From contig JASANG010003003.1 of the NCBI GenBank assembly GCA_030248215.1, forward strand, positions 62,001 through 126,000: a DNA stretch of 64,000 nt. The letters are read 5' to 3'. Made by a program: the position numbers and the translations under genes. Shown here piece after piece: positions 33,460 through 46,400 of this stretch; position 1 is the stretch's first letter; every line of letters starts with the position of its first letter. The notes under the pieces are model-generated. The model was not told the origin of the DNA. It searched no databases and saw only the letters and a program-made list of their open reading frames with translations. Origin of the DNA: Enoplolaimus lenunculus (lineage: Eukaryota > Nematoda > Enoplea > Enoplida > Thoracostomopsidae).

Positions 33460-36400
33460 TCTATCTGCCTGTGCATATGTAAACAGGAGCGCATAAGTGC
33501 ACTCCAGGTATATTTGTCTCCAGGGTAATTGGGACTGCCTTTATAGTAACATGGGCCCTGACCTTGATCCAGAAGGTTAATCTAAAACGTGCTATGAAAT
33601 GCTTCTATCATGTTTCTATCATAAATTTTCTTGAAGTGATATATTCCCTCTATCTCTCTGTCTTGTATGCACCCTGGTTATCGACACAACCGCATATTAT
33701 ATATAATATAAATTCGTCAATGACAACGTAAGCCTGAACCTACAAATTCTTAAGAATCTAAAACTCAACCGTTTTTGCAAAACTTAAAAATTTAAGCCAC
33801 GACGCTACTGCGTCAAAGAGAACACGTTCAAAACATACCCTAAATTACTAATTTAGGCTGCACTCTCTTAAAGTCATTAAGACAAATTTTCTAATCGCGT
33901 GTTTGCTCATTAAACAAAAAAGTTTGCCCGTTCTCTAAAGATGACTCAGTAACTTAGACCAATCTGCTGTATAAGTGAAAACACAATACGCTGCGTGTGG
34001 GAATTGTATAAGGGGTTATGGTCTTATTTTGCATCACACGCTGTTTTATATGGTCTAACCAGATTCATACAAAACATGCGCAACCCGTTTCCTTGACCCT
34101 TTCATTGGCTGCTTGTAGTGCCGGATATTACTAACATGTCTAACATTCGAGAAAGCAATCAAAGCGAAGCCCAGCCAAACGAACAAGACACCCTAAAGGG
34201 ATAAGAGGGGTGACCAAACATAATTCATAAATATAAACATTTGCAGTAACAAGTGAATACAATTGAAATTAACAGATAGCTACGGTGTCTAAGCTTTGAA
34301 ACTAACAAAACATTAGTTAATAAACAATTGAATACGGCGAAAAACAGAATACCCTAGTTGCCAATAGCTACTAGAGCCCTTTCAAGTCCTATACTATCAA
34401 CCGGACACAAATAATAGTCGGCAATGACGGAATCTAGGCCCGTAGAAATTAAAAGAAAAGTGGGCTATTCTATAGATATCGACGAGCTGAGTTGAACGGT
34501 ACCATTTTTATAGCTTCACGACTAACGGTTCAAAAGTTATAGCACATGAAATTATAGTGCATACGTGCACAACCAGGCAGTTGTATATGTATAATATAGT
34601 AAATATTAAAAGTTAAATAGTATCATCGACATGAATAAAATAAGTTAAGTACATTTCATAAAAATTCTAGGGATCCATAATTCGTTCCTACGTCCAATAC
34701 TCTTACAGCAGGGTATTTTCGATGCAACTCTTCGAACTTTTACTCTTGAATTTTTATAACTTAAAGAACACTGAAAATGTAATATATTCAGCGTTTTAGA
34801 TAGACAAATTTTATTTTTTTTAAAAATATTTCACAAATCGCAGAAAAAACACCAAACAATGCATAAAATATTACAATTAACCACTGGTCCGGTAAAATTC
34901 CAACCTTGACGTTATTGAGGACTTATAGTATCGAAGTTCAATAATGCACAAAGTATTAAAGATTACCACAGGGGAAATCCTTAACCAAATCCTGCTACTG
35001 CCTTCAAATTTTATAATTTAAAAGTTTTCTAAACTACTACGTTTATGCTATATCTGAACCTAAGATAAGCTTGATTCTAAAGTCCAATTCCTGCCTAAGC
35101 CTAAGCCCAATCCCATCGTTATCCGGCACGATTTCTTCTAAGCAGGAGGTTTCCGTTTAAACGTCGGCAACTGGTGTATATATTAATAGCTTTAAATCAT
35201 TCTACTCTACGAAGATAGCTATTTTATATGGTTTTAGGATCTGAGAAATTTTTCGTTGAAATTTGAAAACAAAAAATAATAAATTAAATTAAAATACAAA
35301 AACATCGTCGACTCCGTTGACAACCATAGCTGCATGCAGGTCCGTAATTTTGTAGGGATAGTTGGTCTGGCTGTAATAATTTTATCTCGAAGCACTTCTT
35401 TCAGCATAAGGTTAACAAATACATTTCATAAACATGTCAACCACGACTCAATGTTTTTGAATGAATTACGGACCCGGCACCGCGGCCCTGCCTTGAACTG
35501 TAGTAATCTAAATAAGAGGGGAATGACTGACACTTATTCCGCCTCTCCAGAAGACACCCCATTGATCGTCGGTGCCGCGCTATTGTTACACACCCACCTT
35601 TTAACTTATGACCGCCTTTTGTTACGGTTTAAGTTCATCACATAAGGAATAATTTTTAAGACTTGAGTATGATGCGTTGAATATAGGCAGCATTATACTT
35701 TGAGTGATGAACCAAATTCCGTATTAAATTTAATTTAATCCAGGAAGCATTTACGCAATCTAACTAGGAAAATTGACGTTTATGGATTAATAAGTAATTT
35801 TGGAGTGTATCCATTTTTAGACTCCTATTAAGGAAATAGACTCTTATTGATTCAGACTCAAGATAGATACTTTACCTCCCTCTCTTACTCGGATCACTAC
35901 AGTATACCATACGCTGACGCCACGTACATGTTGTTAGGTTTGAAGAATACTTCAAGCTTTTAAGTTCACACTAACCTCAAAATAGGAATTTATACTTAAT
36001 AACAACTTGCGTACACCAGTTATTTTCAGTAATTGCATCGCGGTAACGAAATACCCTTTCAGTTTACAAAAAACCTCTCTGTGGCAGAAATTCTTGAAAA
36101 ATTTAATTCAACCGCGGTGTAATATTAACTTCATTGGCTTTTCTGTACGGGCTGGTTCCCAGCAGCAGACAAAAAATTTCACTTTAACTACAATGCAATA
36201 CTTACACTTGGCTTTCTGCACCGTAGTTAAATTGAAATTTTACAAAGAAATTTAGTGCCGCTTTACTGTTCAGTACAGAATTGCACTTTCAACCGAAAAA
36301 CTGTTACCCGGTGTACGCATGTTATTTTTCAACATGAATAATGCCACACAACCCGTCAGGTTAGTGCGATATTGAATTTCGAACCAGAATTTTTGATTTT

Positions 36401-36990
36401 ATACATTGTTTGTTTATATTATTGTTATTCTTTTTGTTGTTATTGTAGTTGCTGTTGTTTTTGTTGCCGTCATTGTTTAATCGCAATCATGAGTATATTT
36501 GTGGTTCCAAATTCAAGTAATGTGTTTGAGTATTGTTATGTTCCTAAAATTATAAAGCAATGAACGCATTACATAATGAAATTGTGAGCTATAACCCAAT
36601 CATGAACATTGCCCTTAACAACAGTGCATGATTAATTTTGAACTACAGGGTAACTACTGGAATTCTACAAGTTCCAAAATGTACCAGCGCGCGTTGTATC
36701 TTTGCCCGACGCCAACAACTGGGGCAAAGTCACCACTTAAACAACATAATAAAGATAGAGGTCCAGAATATAATCGCTGTGGCGTTAGCTAAAATTCAAA
36801 ATATTAGTTTAACGTACCCCCTGAATAAAGAGGAGGAGGGTTGGCCAAAAACACAACGTGCGCTGGGTATATTCTTTTCTACACATAATGTATTCAATTG
36901 CACACACTAGTCATAGCTTAATCATCCACTCTTGCATTAACCTATTGAAATAGTATTCGAAACCAAATCAATATTGTAATGTATTAATAT
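33460..36990. other. No gene recognised; one MITE
   Basis: AT-rich DNA with the 35.5 kb TA-type MITE and a degenerate TGTTGTTATTG stretch at 36.42-36.47 kb. It lies downstream of both the ARNT gene and the membrane-protein gene's 5' side. Confidence 0.5.
35498..35902. repeat. TA-type MITE, second full copy
   Basis: Ends CTGTAGTAATCTAAATAAGA and CTCTTACTCGGATCACTACAG; contains CCGCCTCTCCAGAAGACACC. More diverged than the 28.8 kb copy. The right flank begins TA. Confidence 0.75.
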
Positions 36991-37006
36991 TAATTATGAA
37001 AAGAAT

Positions 37007-37012
37007 TTTATT
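37007..37012 (-). terminator. Candidate poly-A signal of the ARNT gene
   Basis: AATAAA reading on the minus strand, about 175 nt past the stop codon of the last ARNT exon. In AT-rich DNA this hexamer is common, so position is the main support. Confidence 0.35.
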
Positions 37013-37187
37013 TTTAGACCAATGATATTCAACTCGTGCTGTAACACAATTGGTCGTACTCCTGTTCTCATGTCGTAAAACGTAGCAATTTTACATAGGA
37101 AAACACGTGAGAAGATAGAAAAATATACCTTGAAATTATGCTGACCAGCAGACGGCAAAAAAGCACTTTTACAGGCTTTAAAATAAC

Positions 37188-37474
37188 CTACTCGACCGTG
37201 TAGCTAAACGCAATGTTTTCGCTCTCAAACGCTATTTCTGAAGATTTACATGAGGTTGTTCCCTCCCGATCAGAAACGAGTGTTTCCCTCCTGCCGTGTG
37301 TCAGCCTGAAGGACTGCTCAGTGCACTTTACTTCGTTGAAACTGTGACTGCCGTACGTCCACGGTACGGAACTTCCACAAGTGCCGTTATCATTAATTGC
37401 CGAAACCAACTGAGTTCGAGTCGAATCTACAGTGTTATCGGTGAGCGTTTCAAAATTTGAATTCAAACAAGAAT
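37188..37474 (-). CDS. ARNT: ARNT exon 13 candidate: C-terminal tail
   Basis: A strong acceptor (TTTTCTTACTGTTTTCAG) opens a 95-codon frame that ends at a TAG. The incoming phase (1) matches the GTTAGA donor of exon 12. The tail has no family match I recognise. A poly-A signal AATAAA (minus strand, 37007-37012) lies about 175 nt after the stop. Confidence 0.6.
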
Positions 37475-40400
37475 CTGAAAACAGTAAGAAAACTCTAGTA
37501 AATAAATGTTCAAAGTTTCAGCAAATGTAATTTTGCGCGGGTGCTTAGCCGAAGCGAGGGCAGAAGGTCTGTCCCCCTCTAGAAAATTTTTGCCGCACCC
37601 CCACAAACAAAAAATTTTAGCCTCGCGTGTATGCCTTGAGTTGGTTACGGTCCTGGTTTCACAGGTATCTTAGAACCTTAATTCTAGTCAAGAGCGTGAT
37701 AGCCTAATGCTACCTCAGTGCCTGTAAGTGTAACGATAAGTATAAGTCTAAGCATAAATGTGAACCTAAGTCTAGGCTAAGCACAAAGATACCTCGAAGT
37801 GTAAGCATAGCATAGTGCTCTATCGCGGAGAAACCGAAACGCCTATAAAGGAGTAACATAAGTCAGGCCTCTGTCTATGAACTGAGAATTTCAAACACTG
37901 CAATCTATCGAAATTTCCGAAGACCTATTATAATAGCTTAGCGCATGGAAGGAATAACTTTTGTTTGAATTGACTTATGATCATTGGCTCGATTGATCAT
38001 ATATCGGTTATGTTCGACATTTATTACAGTTGTCTGCAAATTATTCATATAATGCATCGTTCACTGTATATAAAAAATTTCATTTTGGTAGATAAAACAC
38101 TATAAGGTAGGGTTTACTCGTGGCAAATTTTAAAAAATTGTCATGCGTTAACCCTACCATAATGCAAAAATCGCACTTGTTTTACCCCAACGCGTGTTAC
38201 AAAATGCTCTGTGATACAGAGTATGGCTGTGACACGTGTTAGGGTAGGGATAACGGAATTTTTACGCTACGGTAGGGTTAACGCATAATAATTTTGAAGA
38301 TTGACACGTGTTAAGCCTACCTTATATTGTTTTTCGGTGGCAAAATGAAATTTTAATTAAGAACGATGCATGATTTTATTCCAAAGTTCAGCAAGTAAAT
38401 TTGTTGCAAATGCCTACAATTTCAAATTACTCGAGCATGCTCCAGATGCAAGTTCTCGCGACATGCACGTGCGAACAGTACTTTAGGTTGAAAAACTGTT
38501 GCAATTACGCAATTTGGCGATTGACTGTTGTATTCGTAGTATATTTCAACTATTTGACTAGAAAACACATAGTAACTTGAGATAAACTGTTCGCAAAATT
38601 TTAAACTCGACACAGCTGGAACTGCGTATTACACCTCTAACCTCCAAAAACATTCGAGTCGCCAGCGACATTTGTTGCATCGTTATCAATGGCAACATCA
38701 TCATTATGATCACGCATAACACTGATAACACCGGACGAAATAATTCCACTCAAATACTGTTGCTGTTGTTGTTGCTCGCCGAGACTATCCGGGATTTTTG
38801 TGTGCCCAGTTATCCCAGACGTCCACGAAACTGTTGGTTCGACGCCAGTCGATCGTTGCTGATCGTCCGGATCATCGTCTGGATCGCATCGCTGCTCTCG
38901 GCCGCCAGCGTTGATGCCGAACGCTAACGCGACTGTCGAAGGCGCAACAGCTGTTGCTGTTGTGCCTAATGTTGCGTCTGTGAACGATCGCTCACAGCTA
39001 TGCGGCAGTAACCCAGGAGACGATCCAGACGCTGTCGCTAGTAACGCGAGCGAATCAGCAGCAACAACAGCAGCAGCTGAGCATCGCCGAGATCTTGACG
39101 ACCCGTCCACGTCAGGATGGTACGTCTGGGACGTATCTGGGATGGCTACTGCTAAGAACTGTTGCGATTGCTGCTGGGAATCCGACGCTACGGTTAGCCC
39201 AGACGTCGGAGGGATACTGTAGCCGCTAGACGTGGAGTCTGAATACGTCGCGACTAATGTTGACGGTGGGGGTTGTGAGACTAAATGCTGTTGCGAAAGA
39301 TGACTTGTCGAATCAGAAATACACGGTGGTTGCCGGCAAATCGGATGTACAACGTTTTGAAGCATTGGAGCTCCTACTGCAGCAGGGCCGGCAAACGGAG
39401 CCGAATAACTAAGTACCCCACAAGGTTGGGCACTAAAATGTGTAATATTTTGTTATTTTAGGCAAAAAACGTGGTGTACGATAGATATAAAATGTTTAAC
39501 ATATTTCAATTAGCATAACACAGCAGGGCACCCCCGAAATTCCTGTTTCCGCCACAATTCCTGCAAAAATTCAACTCATGTTCCTGTTCACCCTGCAACA
39601 CAGTCATGTAAATGTGATTAGTAATAAAAATTGCATTTTGCAATTTGAATTCAAGTGTACAGATTGCATAAACTATTTATATTTACGTTTAGTTTTGTAT
39701 AGCTTCAACGAAATTTCCACTGACGTAATAGAAAGGTTCAGTTTAATGAATTTTCATTAGTGTCTAAAAGTTTGCTCGATTTTCAAAAGGATATTGAAGG
39801 TTGTTTATGTTCACTGCTAACACGTCCGGGGTAGATTAAAAAAAATATAGCCGGAGCAAAAATTTTTCAATGGTCGAGTCCTAATTATGTCGTTTAATGG
39901 TATTCAAGGAAGGGATGTTGACCAGAAAAAATGTTTTTTATTTTTCCCAGAAAAAATGGAAAAATTCATTTTTTTCAGTCATAATTTTTTCGGAAAGAAC
40001 AATTATGGTTTAAGGAATTTACCCAATGAAAAATATTAGACCTATGCCCGCTTGAAATTAGATGTCCTGCAGGATGCGACTGGATGTTTCGGTTATGAGG
40101 TTCCAGTTGCGGTTCATAAGTCGGTTGCGCACGATCCCTGGTGTCCTTGTACCTTAAAAACTTACAAATACGATGTATGCTTTCCGACCACGAATTCCAG
40201 CTCTTCTGAGTAGGGATTGTGAAACGGGTAAAATATCGAATGGACTTCAACGTAAACGCCGTTTCGAGTCTGCCATCGAGCGTTCACTGACGCCCGTTGG
40301 CTTTTCATTTGAATCGCTTAAAATTTGCAATTTATACTTTTTTATATTGCATTTTAACTTTATTAATTTTTTCTTAATTTTTCTTATTTTAAAATGTTTA

Positions 40401-43400
40401 ATTATTTATTATTTTTAATTTTTTATTTTTTTCTACTTTTGTACTTTTGACATAAATTTCAATCTTCGCTAAAGGCTGTTTTTTAAACTCGTGTGGTATC
40501 CGTAGACATACATTTCAGCTATTTTTCTAGAAAACACATTGTGAACTTCATAAAATTGACAAGCTGGCAAAATTTTCAACGCGACCGGATTGGCTGTGGA
40601 TGCATCCATCCAGTTGTTCTGAATCTGCCACTGTTCCTAATCTCATCGTTGAAATAATACCAAAGGTGTATCATAAATTCCATTTCGAAACGGTATCTTA
40701 CACCATAAAATATATTCGAATACTAAAACCAATAGGGCTATTCGAAATGTAAAAGTTTTTTTGCTTAGCTGTAGAAATTTCGAGGAAAAAATATTCTCTG
40801 CATGGTTTTATTTATATCCGTTCGCTGTCAACAAATACCTTGATCAAACGTCTCGCTAACAACGTCTCGGTCATCCGGATGGCACAACTCCAAAAGCGAT
40901 TTTCCAATCAAATCCACAGGACCGTATCCAAGAAGTCCAGCAATTCTGAAATTGGCTCAAATTTTTAACCATTTTTTTCCTATAACAAACAATAATGTCT
41001 ATCTTTTACCGACATTTAAAGAACATTTATTGAGAAGTTTTGATTTCTAAAGGTCAATTAAAAACGTGTTTTTATTTTTGCTAATACAAAATTTCATTAT
41101 GAACAAAAACTGCAAACTTTTCCGTGTCCTAAAATCCTATTTTGATAAATATGAGCTATTTGTCATGTGTTTTCGGATCTGATCTCTACCGAGAGACCGG
41201 CCCATGTAACAATCGGGCTCAGAACGTTATTCCGTGGCACAGGAACGCAGTAAGCTTAAGCTTTAGATTAATTTGTTTGCTAAAGCTTAGGCTTAGGCTT
41301 AGGAATATTAATATACCTATGATTCTGTTCCGCCCCTGTTTCATACGTTGGCCTTTAGACTTAAGATATTGGAGTGCGATGATTCTGTGAGCATTTAAAG
41401 TTAAAAATTGACATTTCAGCATAAACGGTTGATTTGGTCTAAAACGTTTTTTATCGGCAACATTTGACCGAAAACACCGATAGCGAGTAGCCTGGGGGGG
41501 GGGGGTAGAGGTCAAACCCGCTCTTTTACATGATTTTTGTGCACGAACATGTTTAGAAACTTTTTAAATTGGTAGCACATGAGACCCCATTTCACACGTA
41601 CCACCTGATGGCAAAATCCTGGCTTCTTTGTCGGTCGCTTTACTAACCTCGCAGATACAAAATCAAATTTTCCTGTTTCCGAATGTCGAGTCATAATTTC
41701 CGACGTGCCGTTTAAATGATCTGAAGCTGCATTCAAATTTGAAACTTGAAGTCGACCAAGACAAATTAAATACGAAACTGTGTGTTGCGTCATTCCACCG
41801 CTTGCCGAGCCGGTGGTGACAAGATCGGATGATGTCATCGGCATGCAGTTGCTAACTGCGCTGTGAGTGAATAATGCTAAAACGCACAATTGCTAATTAC
41901 AAATTGAAATATTGCAAATTTAAAGCCTCAGCTTAGCACTCGTGAATTGCCCCCATGGTTTTGCACGAAAAGTATAGCGCCGCGCTTAAATAATTTTGAC
42001 ACTAGCATACCTGCGGGTAGAAAAAATGCGTGGGTGACCTTTGCTACTCTTCACGAGGGTCTGTTTCCTCAAAAACTGTAAATTTGCTTTAGTACGTTTT
42101 AAAAAGTATCAGACAAAACGTTATTTTCTCAGCGCACGGCTGATGACAAAATTCACCACCTTGTGGAGTACAGCGTCGAACATATCCTGAACAATGAACA
42201 ATTGTGTATTGTTGTGCGTTGGGCGCTGCAATCACCGGTCGCCGCTGACGATATTTAGCGAACTGTGGCAACCCAGCATCGCTGTGTCCAACGTGCATTC
42301 GACAAATGAATCCACGTCGAGAACCAAGTTGAGATCGAATACTCGCTGGAAACACCAAATCGTCATCTTTACTAGTAAATGGTAAAGGTTTTCGAACTAT
42401 TGAACCAGATTAGTCAAATCATTTTGTAATTTTACATCAGTTTTTGAAACCAAACGGAGCATTAGAATATTTCGCAAATTTGGCTGTTCTCAACATAAGA
42501 TGCCTCGTCTACTTGACCTTTTCAGTGGCTGCTTGCTAATTCTGAAATAATCCAAAGTCACAAGCAAATTTCTCTGAACAGTATAAAAAGTGTACTCAAA
42601 GGCACGAACCTTCCCATTAATAACATTTCTTACCATGATTTAATTCTTTCTTTAATGTTCCGGCTAAAAGAAAAATAAAAATATAAACATTAAACCAATT
42701 TATTAAAAACCCCCAAATCGAAGCTGGAAGTGTGCCTGTTTTTTTCGCAAAGGTTCTGGAATAGAAATTTTCAAATTAACTCTTGAAAACATATGAAGAA
42801 AAATGCATCGAAGAATTTTGGCGATTATGCATTGTACTTAATTTGATTATTGATATCCGACCAAATTTCTACCACAATCCACACCGGAAGTTAATTGTCA
42901 GTCCGGAAACGGATTTTTGGTTAAATGAATTCTATCGACTTCAATGAATGTATTGAATGAACGCTTCAAAAGTTACGTACCACTTGCCAGTTTTTAATAA
43001 GCATGGAGCTCATAAGGGCTGTTGTAAAATATAGCAAAGACAATAAATCCATAAGCGAAAAGCTTAGTTTCTAAAAACCGAACTGGGGTCAAAACTGCTC
43101 AGAAAGTCGCATATAAATTTCGGGTTTACTGGTACCAAAAAAGTTCAATTTCAACTTACTTTTTAAATCAAGGACTCGTGACTCTTGAGTTGTAGCTTCA
43201 GTTGGCGCAAGTTGTTCTCGAATTTTGTCAACATCTTCCGGATGAACGACATCGTACAGTGTGCAACCAAGCCATTCACTCTGAAATAAACCACTACTGT
43301 GTATTATGTTTGATAGGCTAATTTAGAAGAATTAAAAATTGTAACTCAACTAAATTGAATCTACTAAACATTCACCTGTACACAAGCACATGCCGGAAAC

Positions 43401-46400
43401 TTAGGGTTGCGCTATACTCGCCGCGCGCCGCCGGACGCCGCTGCGCAAAGGCACACGGCGCTGTAAAACTTTATTAAAAATTACCATACGCCGCCACGCG
43501 GCTGCGTCTGGTTTAGTAAGGTATAGCACAACCCTTTAGTTGCAAATTTCTACACCGTTCCATTTGTTTTCAAAATCATTTTGTTGCAGCGACGTCCCAA
43601 AGGGGTACTGCCGAGATCAAAAAATTGTGTTCGGTGGAAACACTGTTTAATATATGAAATCGGTGTTATCGGTCTATCCCGTTTGATAGACACGGCATCG
43701 GAATTAATGTTCGCCTGAAAAATCCTGCGTACACCACTGGCGGCTATGTTACCTTCATTGAAAACCCTTGTATGTTCCTCTTGAAAAAGTTTTAACCCCC
43801 CTAGCAAGCGCAACTCGCTACAGGCCTGTACTTAAATCTATTGATTTGTTGCGTCATTATTGTATTTATTCGGGCCCACGTTACTTTGAAGGGTGAACCA
43901 TTTTTGGAGGACAATAATAGAGTAAACTTAACTTATTTTTTTGCTTAGACTTAGGATTTAAGCTTATGTTTTGTTATAGGCTTCTCCTTTTGTATAGGGT
44001 TAGGCTTAGGAATATGTTTATTCTAACACCCGTCAAAGTTATATTGACCGTTATGCGTGTACTTTAGTACATTCAGTCTTTAGGTTTACCTGGGAATGTC
44101 CAAGAACCGGAAACACCGAATCGGAAACGTACACAATTTGTCCTGTGTCACACTGAGCCACAAACAAGAAACCCATCGCCGCCTGAAACTCGTTGTCTCA
44201 AAATCAGTCGGAGGTTTATTTAGATGCCTCAAAAGGGAGTTTTTGGCAAAATTTTACAGCCACTGTTCTTCAGTTGTGTGTATCACTTATTACCAGTTGG
44301 CAATAGAAATGGTAACTTTTGTTCAATTGAATCAAAATTTTATCAAAAAATTGTACACGTTTTTTATGTCGCAGATGTTTTCTGCTGCTGTAACAAATTA
44401 AATGTCTACAATTGCATCTGTCTTAATCAGTTTAATCCTACCAAAACACGCCCTCTCCTCGTTAGCTTCACGTGAGAATATTAATAACAAGCATACACTT
44501 ACTTCGAGCACAACCAGCTTCAATTCTTGATCCGATAGGAATGTCGGTTTGTAACTTCCGTCAGAATGTGTATTTCCGCTTCCTGAAACGTTAACATTAA
44601 AATAAGGGCGGCGTTATGATGTCCTGGCGCCCGATGATGAACGGCGTAACGACGGTGTCGAACGCCACCCGACCGCGACAGACACTGACAGACGGCGCCG
44701 TACGTCATCAAAGATATAGCACCACCTTAAGTTAGTATTTTTTTACAAAATATGCTAAAACTATTTTTTGATTTACACAACTAATCGATGACAAATTGAA
44801 AAATGACAAAAACATAAACATCATAGTATATTTCACAGCGTTTCTACGTACTCCTTCTAACGCGTACTAACTACTTTAGCAGAACTTAATGTTTCCATTT
44901 GGTGTAATTATTCAAAATTAAAAAAAAAATGATACCACTATAAGCTTAACGGAGTTTGAAAAACTATGCGGAATTTTGCTAAAATTTTCAAATCGAACAT
45001 CTAGTTTTTAAATTCGCTGTTGACATTTTTACCTCGTAAATTTTTCATATGTGACACGGCCATTCGTAAAATTGTCAATTTATCAGGTTTTCTTCCAAGT
45101 GCAGCGCACTGCGGCACCATATCGGCAAGTTCATTGATGTAATGCGTCATTTTGTTACGCCGCCGTCGCTCAATTTCGCTATGATTCTCACTAAAATCAA
45201 ACCAATGTTCCCACACTCCTGTGTCACAGCAAGCAAAGGTGGGCTCCCACAAAAAATTTCAGAGTTATCGCCCCTTGGGATCATCAAAAAATTATTTTTT
45301 GTTTAAAATCTTGTTAGGTTGAGGGCTCCGGTTTGGAGTGCACCCCCCCCCCCCAAATGAGGGCATGGGGGGTGGCTGCTCCGGCCCTGCCACACCCCAG
45401 CCAAGAACTAAAGCGATTACAATTGCTAAATCGTTTTACCGGTCACTAACCAGAACGCCTAACAAAGGTTGGGCCTTTCAAGAAAATGTTTGGTCCTCAT
45501 TAAAAGGTTTCGTCATTATTTTAAAATACGCTGAATCTAATGCTACCCGTTCGGAGGATTTTTTATGCCTGCCGCTCCCTAATTGGTTGAGCTGGATACC
45601 GACATAATTCATCCTTGACTAAATATAGCATACTTGAATGCTTGCTAATTTGTAGTAAATAATTGATTCATTGAACTTTGTCACCAAGTACAAAATTAAA
45701 GACAGTAGGGGATCCGTAAAATCTAAGAGGATGCTCAGAGTCATATTTGTTTCGAATTTAAACTAGTGGGAGATGTGAGCGAGAAGCCAAACACCATTTT
45801 AGCAATTATTAAGAATACAAAATTTTGGTTTGACTGTCGGTCCCACCGAAAGTCCGGTTGCTTAGTTCCGTTCAAAACGGCATGAACAGCGCAAATGTTA
45901 AATTTTGTAAGTTGTGGATCAAATTATCCTACTGATCATAGCAACTCTTCATTTTTTCAGATAGAACCTTCTTTGTTTTTGATGTTTTTGATGGATCTAC
46001 CGGAGGTTTAGGGATCGCCCCCAATATCACCAAACTAATGCCTGGCTTTTCTGGTCAGCTAAAACCAAGTTTTTAAACTATGAATCAATACAAAAATCTG
46101 AATATTATAGCGGGAATGCCCAACATACGTATTTTGAGCAACTGTCCAGCATTACTTTGTTTACAATATTTTCTTAGAACAGTAACGACAAAAATCTGAA
46201 TATTATAGCGGGAATGCCCAACATACGTATTTTGAGCAACTGTCCAGCATTACTTTGTTTACAATATTTTCTTAGAACAGTAACGGGATTGTACTGTGAA
46301 AAGATAATTTGCATGCTGATAGTTGTTTATTGTCTAACTTTTGTGCATTGCGCAAAGCCGACTGAATAGTTAATACTAGAAAAAATTGCTCAGCACTTGA

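Noticed and set aside
32805-33496. Frames of 220-229 codons on both strands over the 9-bp minisatellite
   Set aside because: The repeat unit is a multiple of three without stops; the protein text is only the repeat followed by translated TATATG tract. No splice or homology support.
43550-43813. 87-codon minus-strand frame in an ARNT intron
   Set aside because: It overlaps a GGCATGCAA-core repeat copy.
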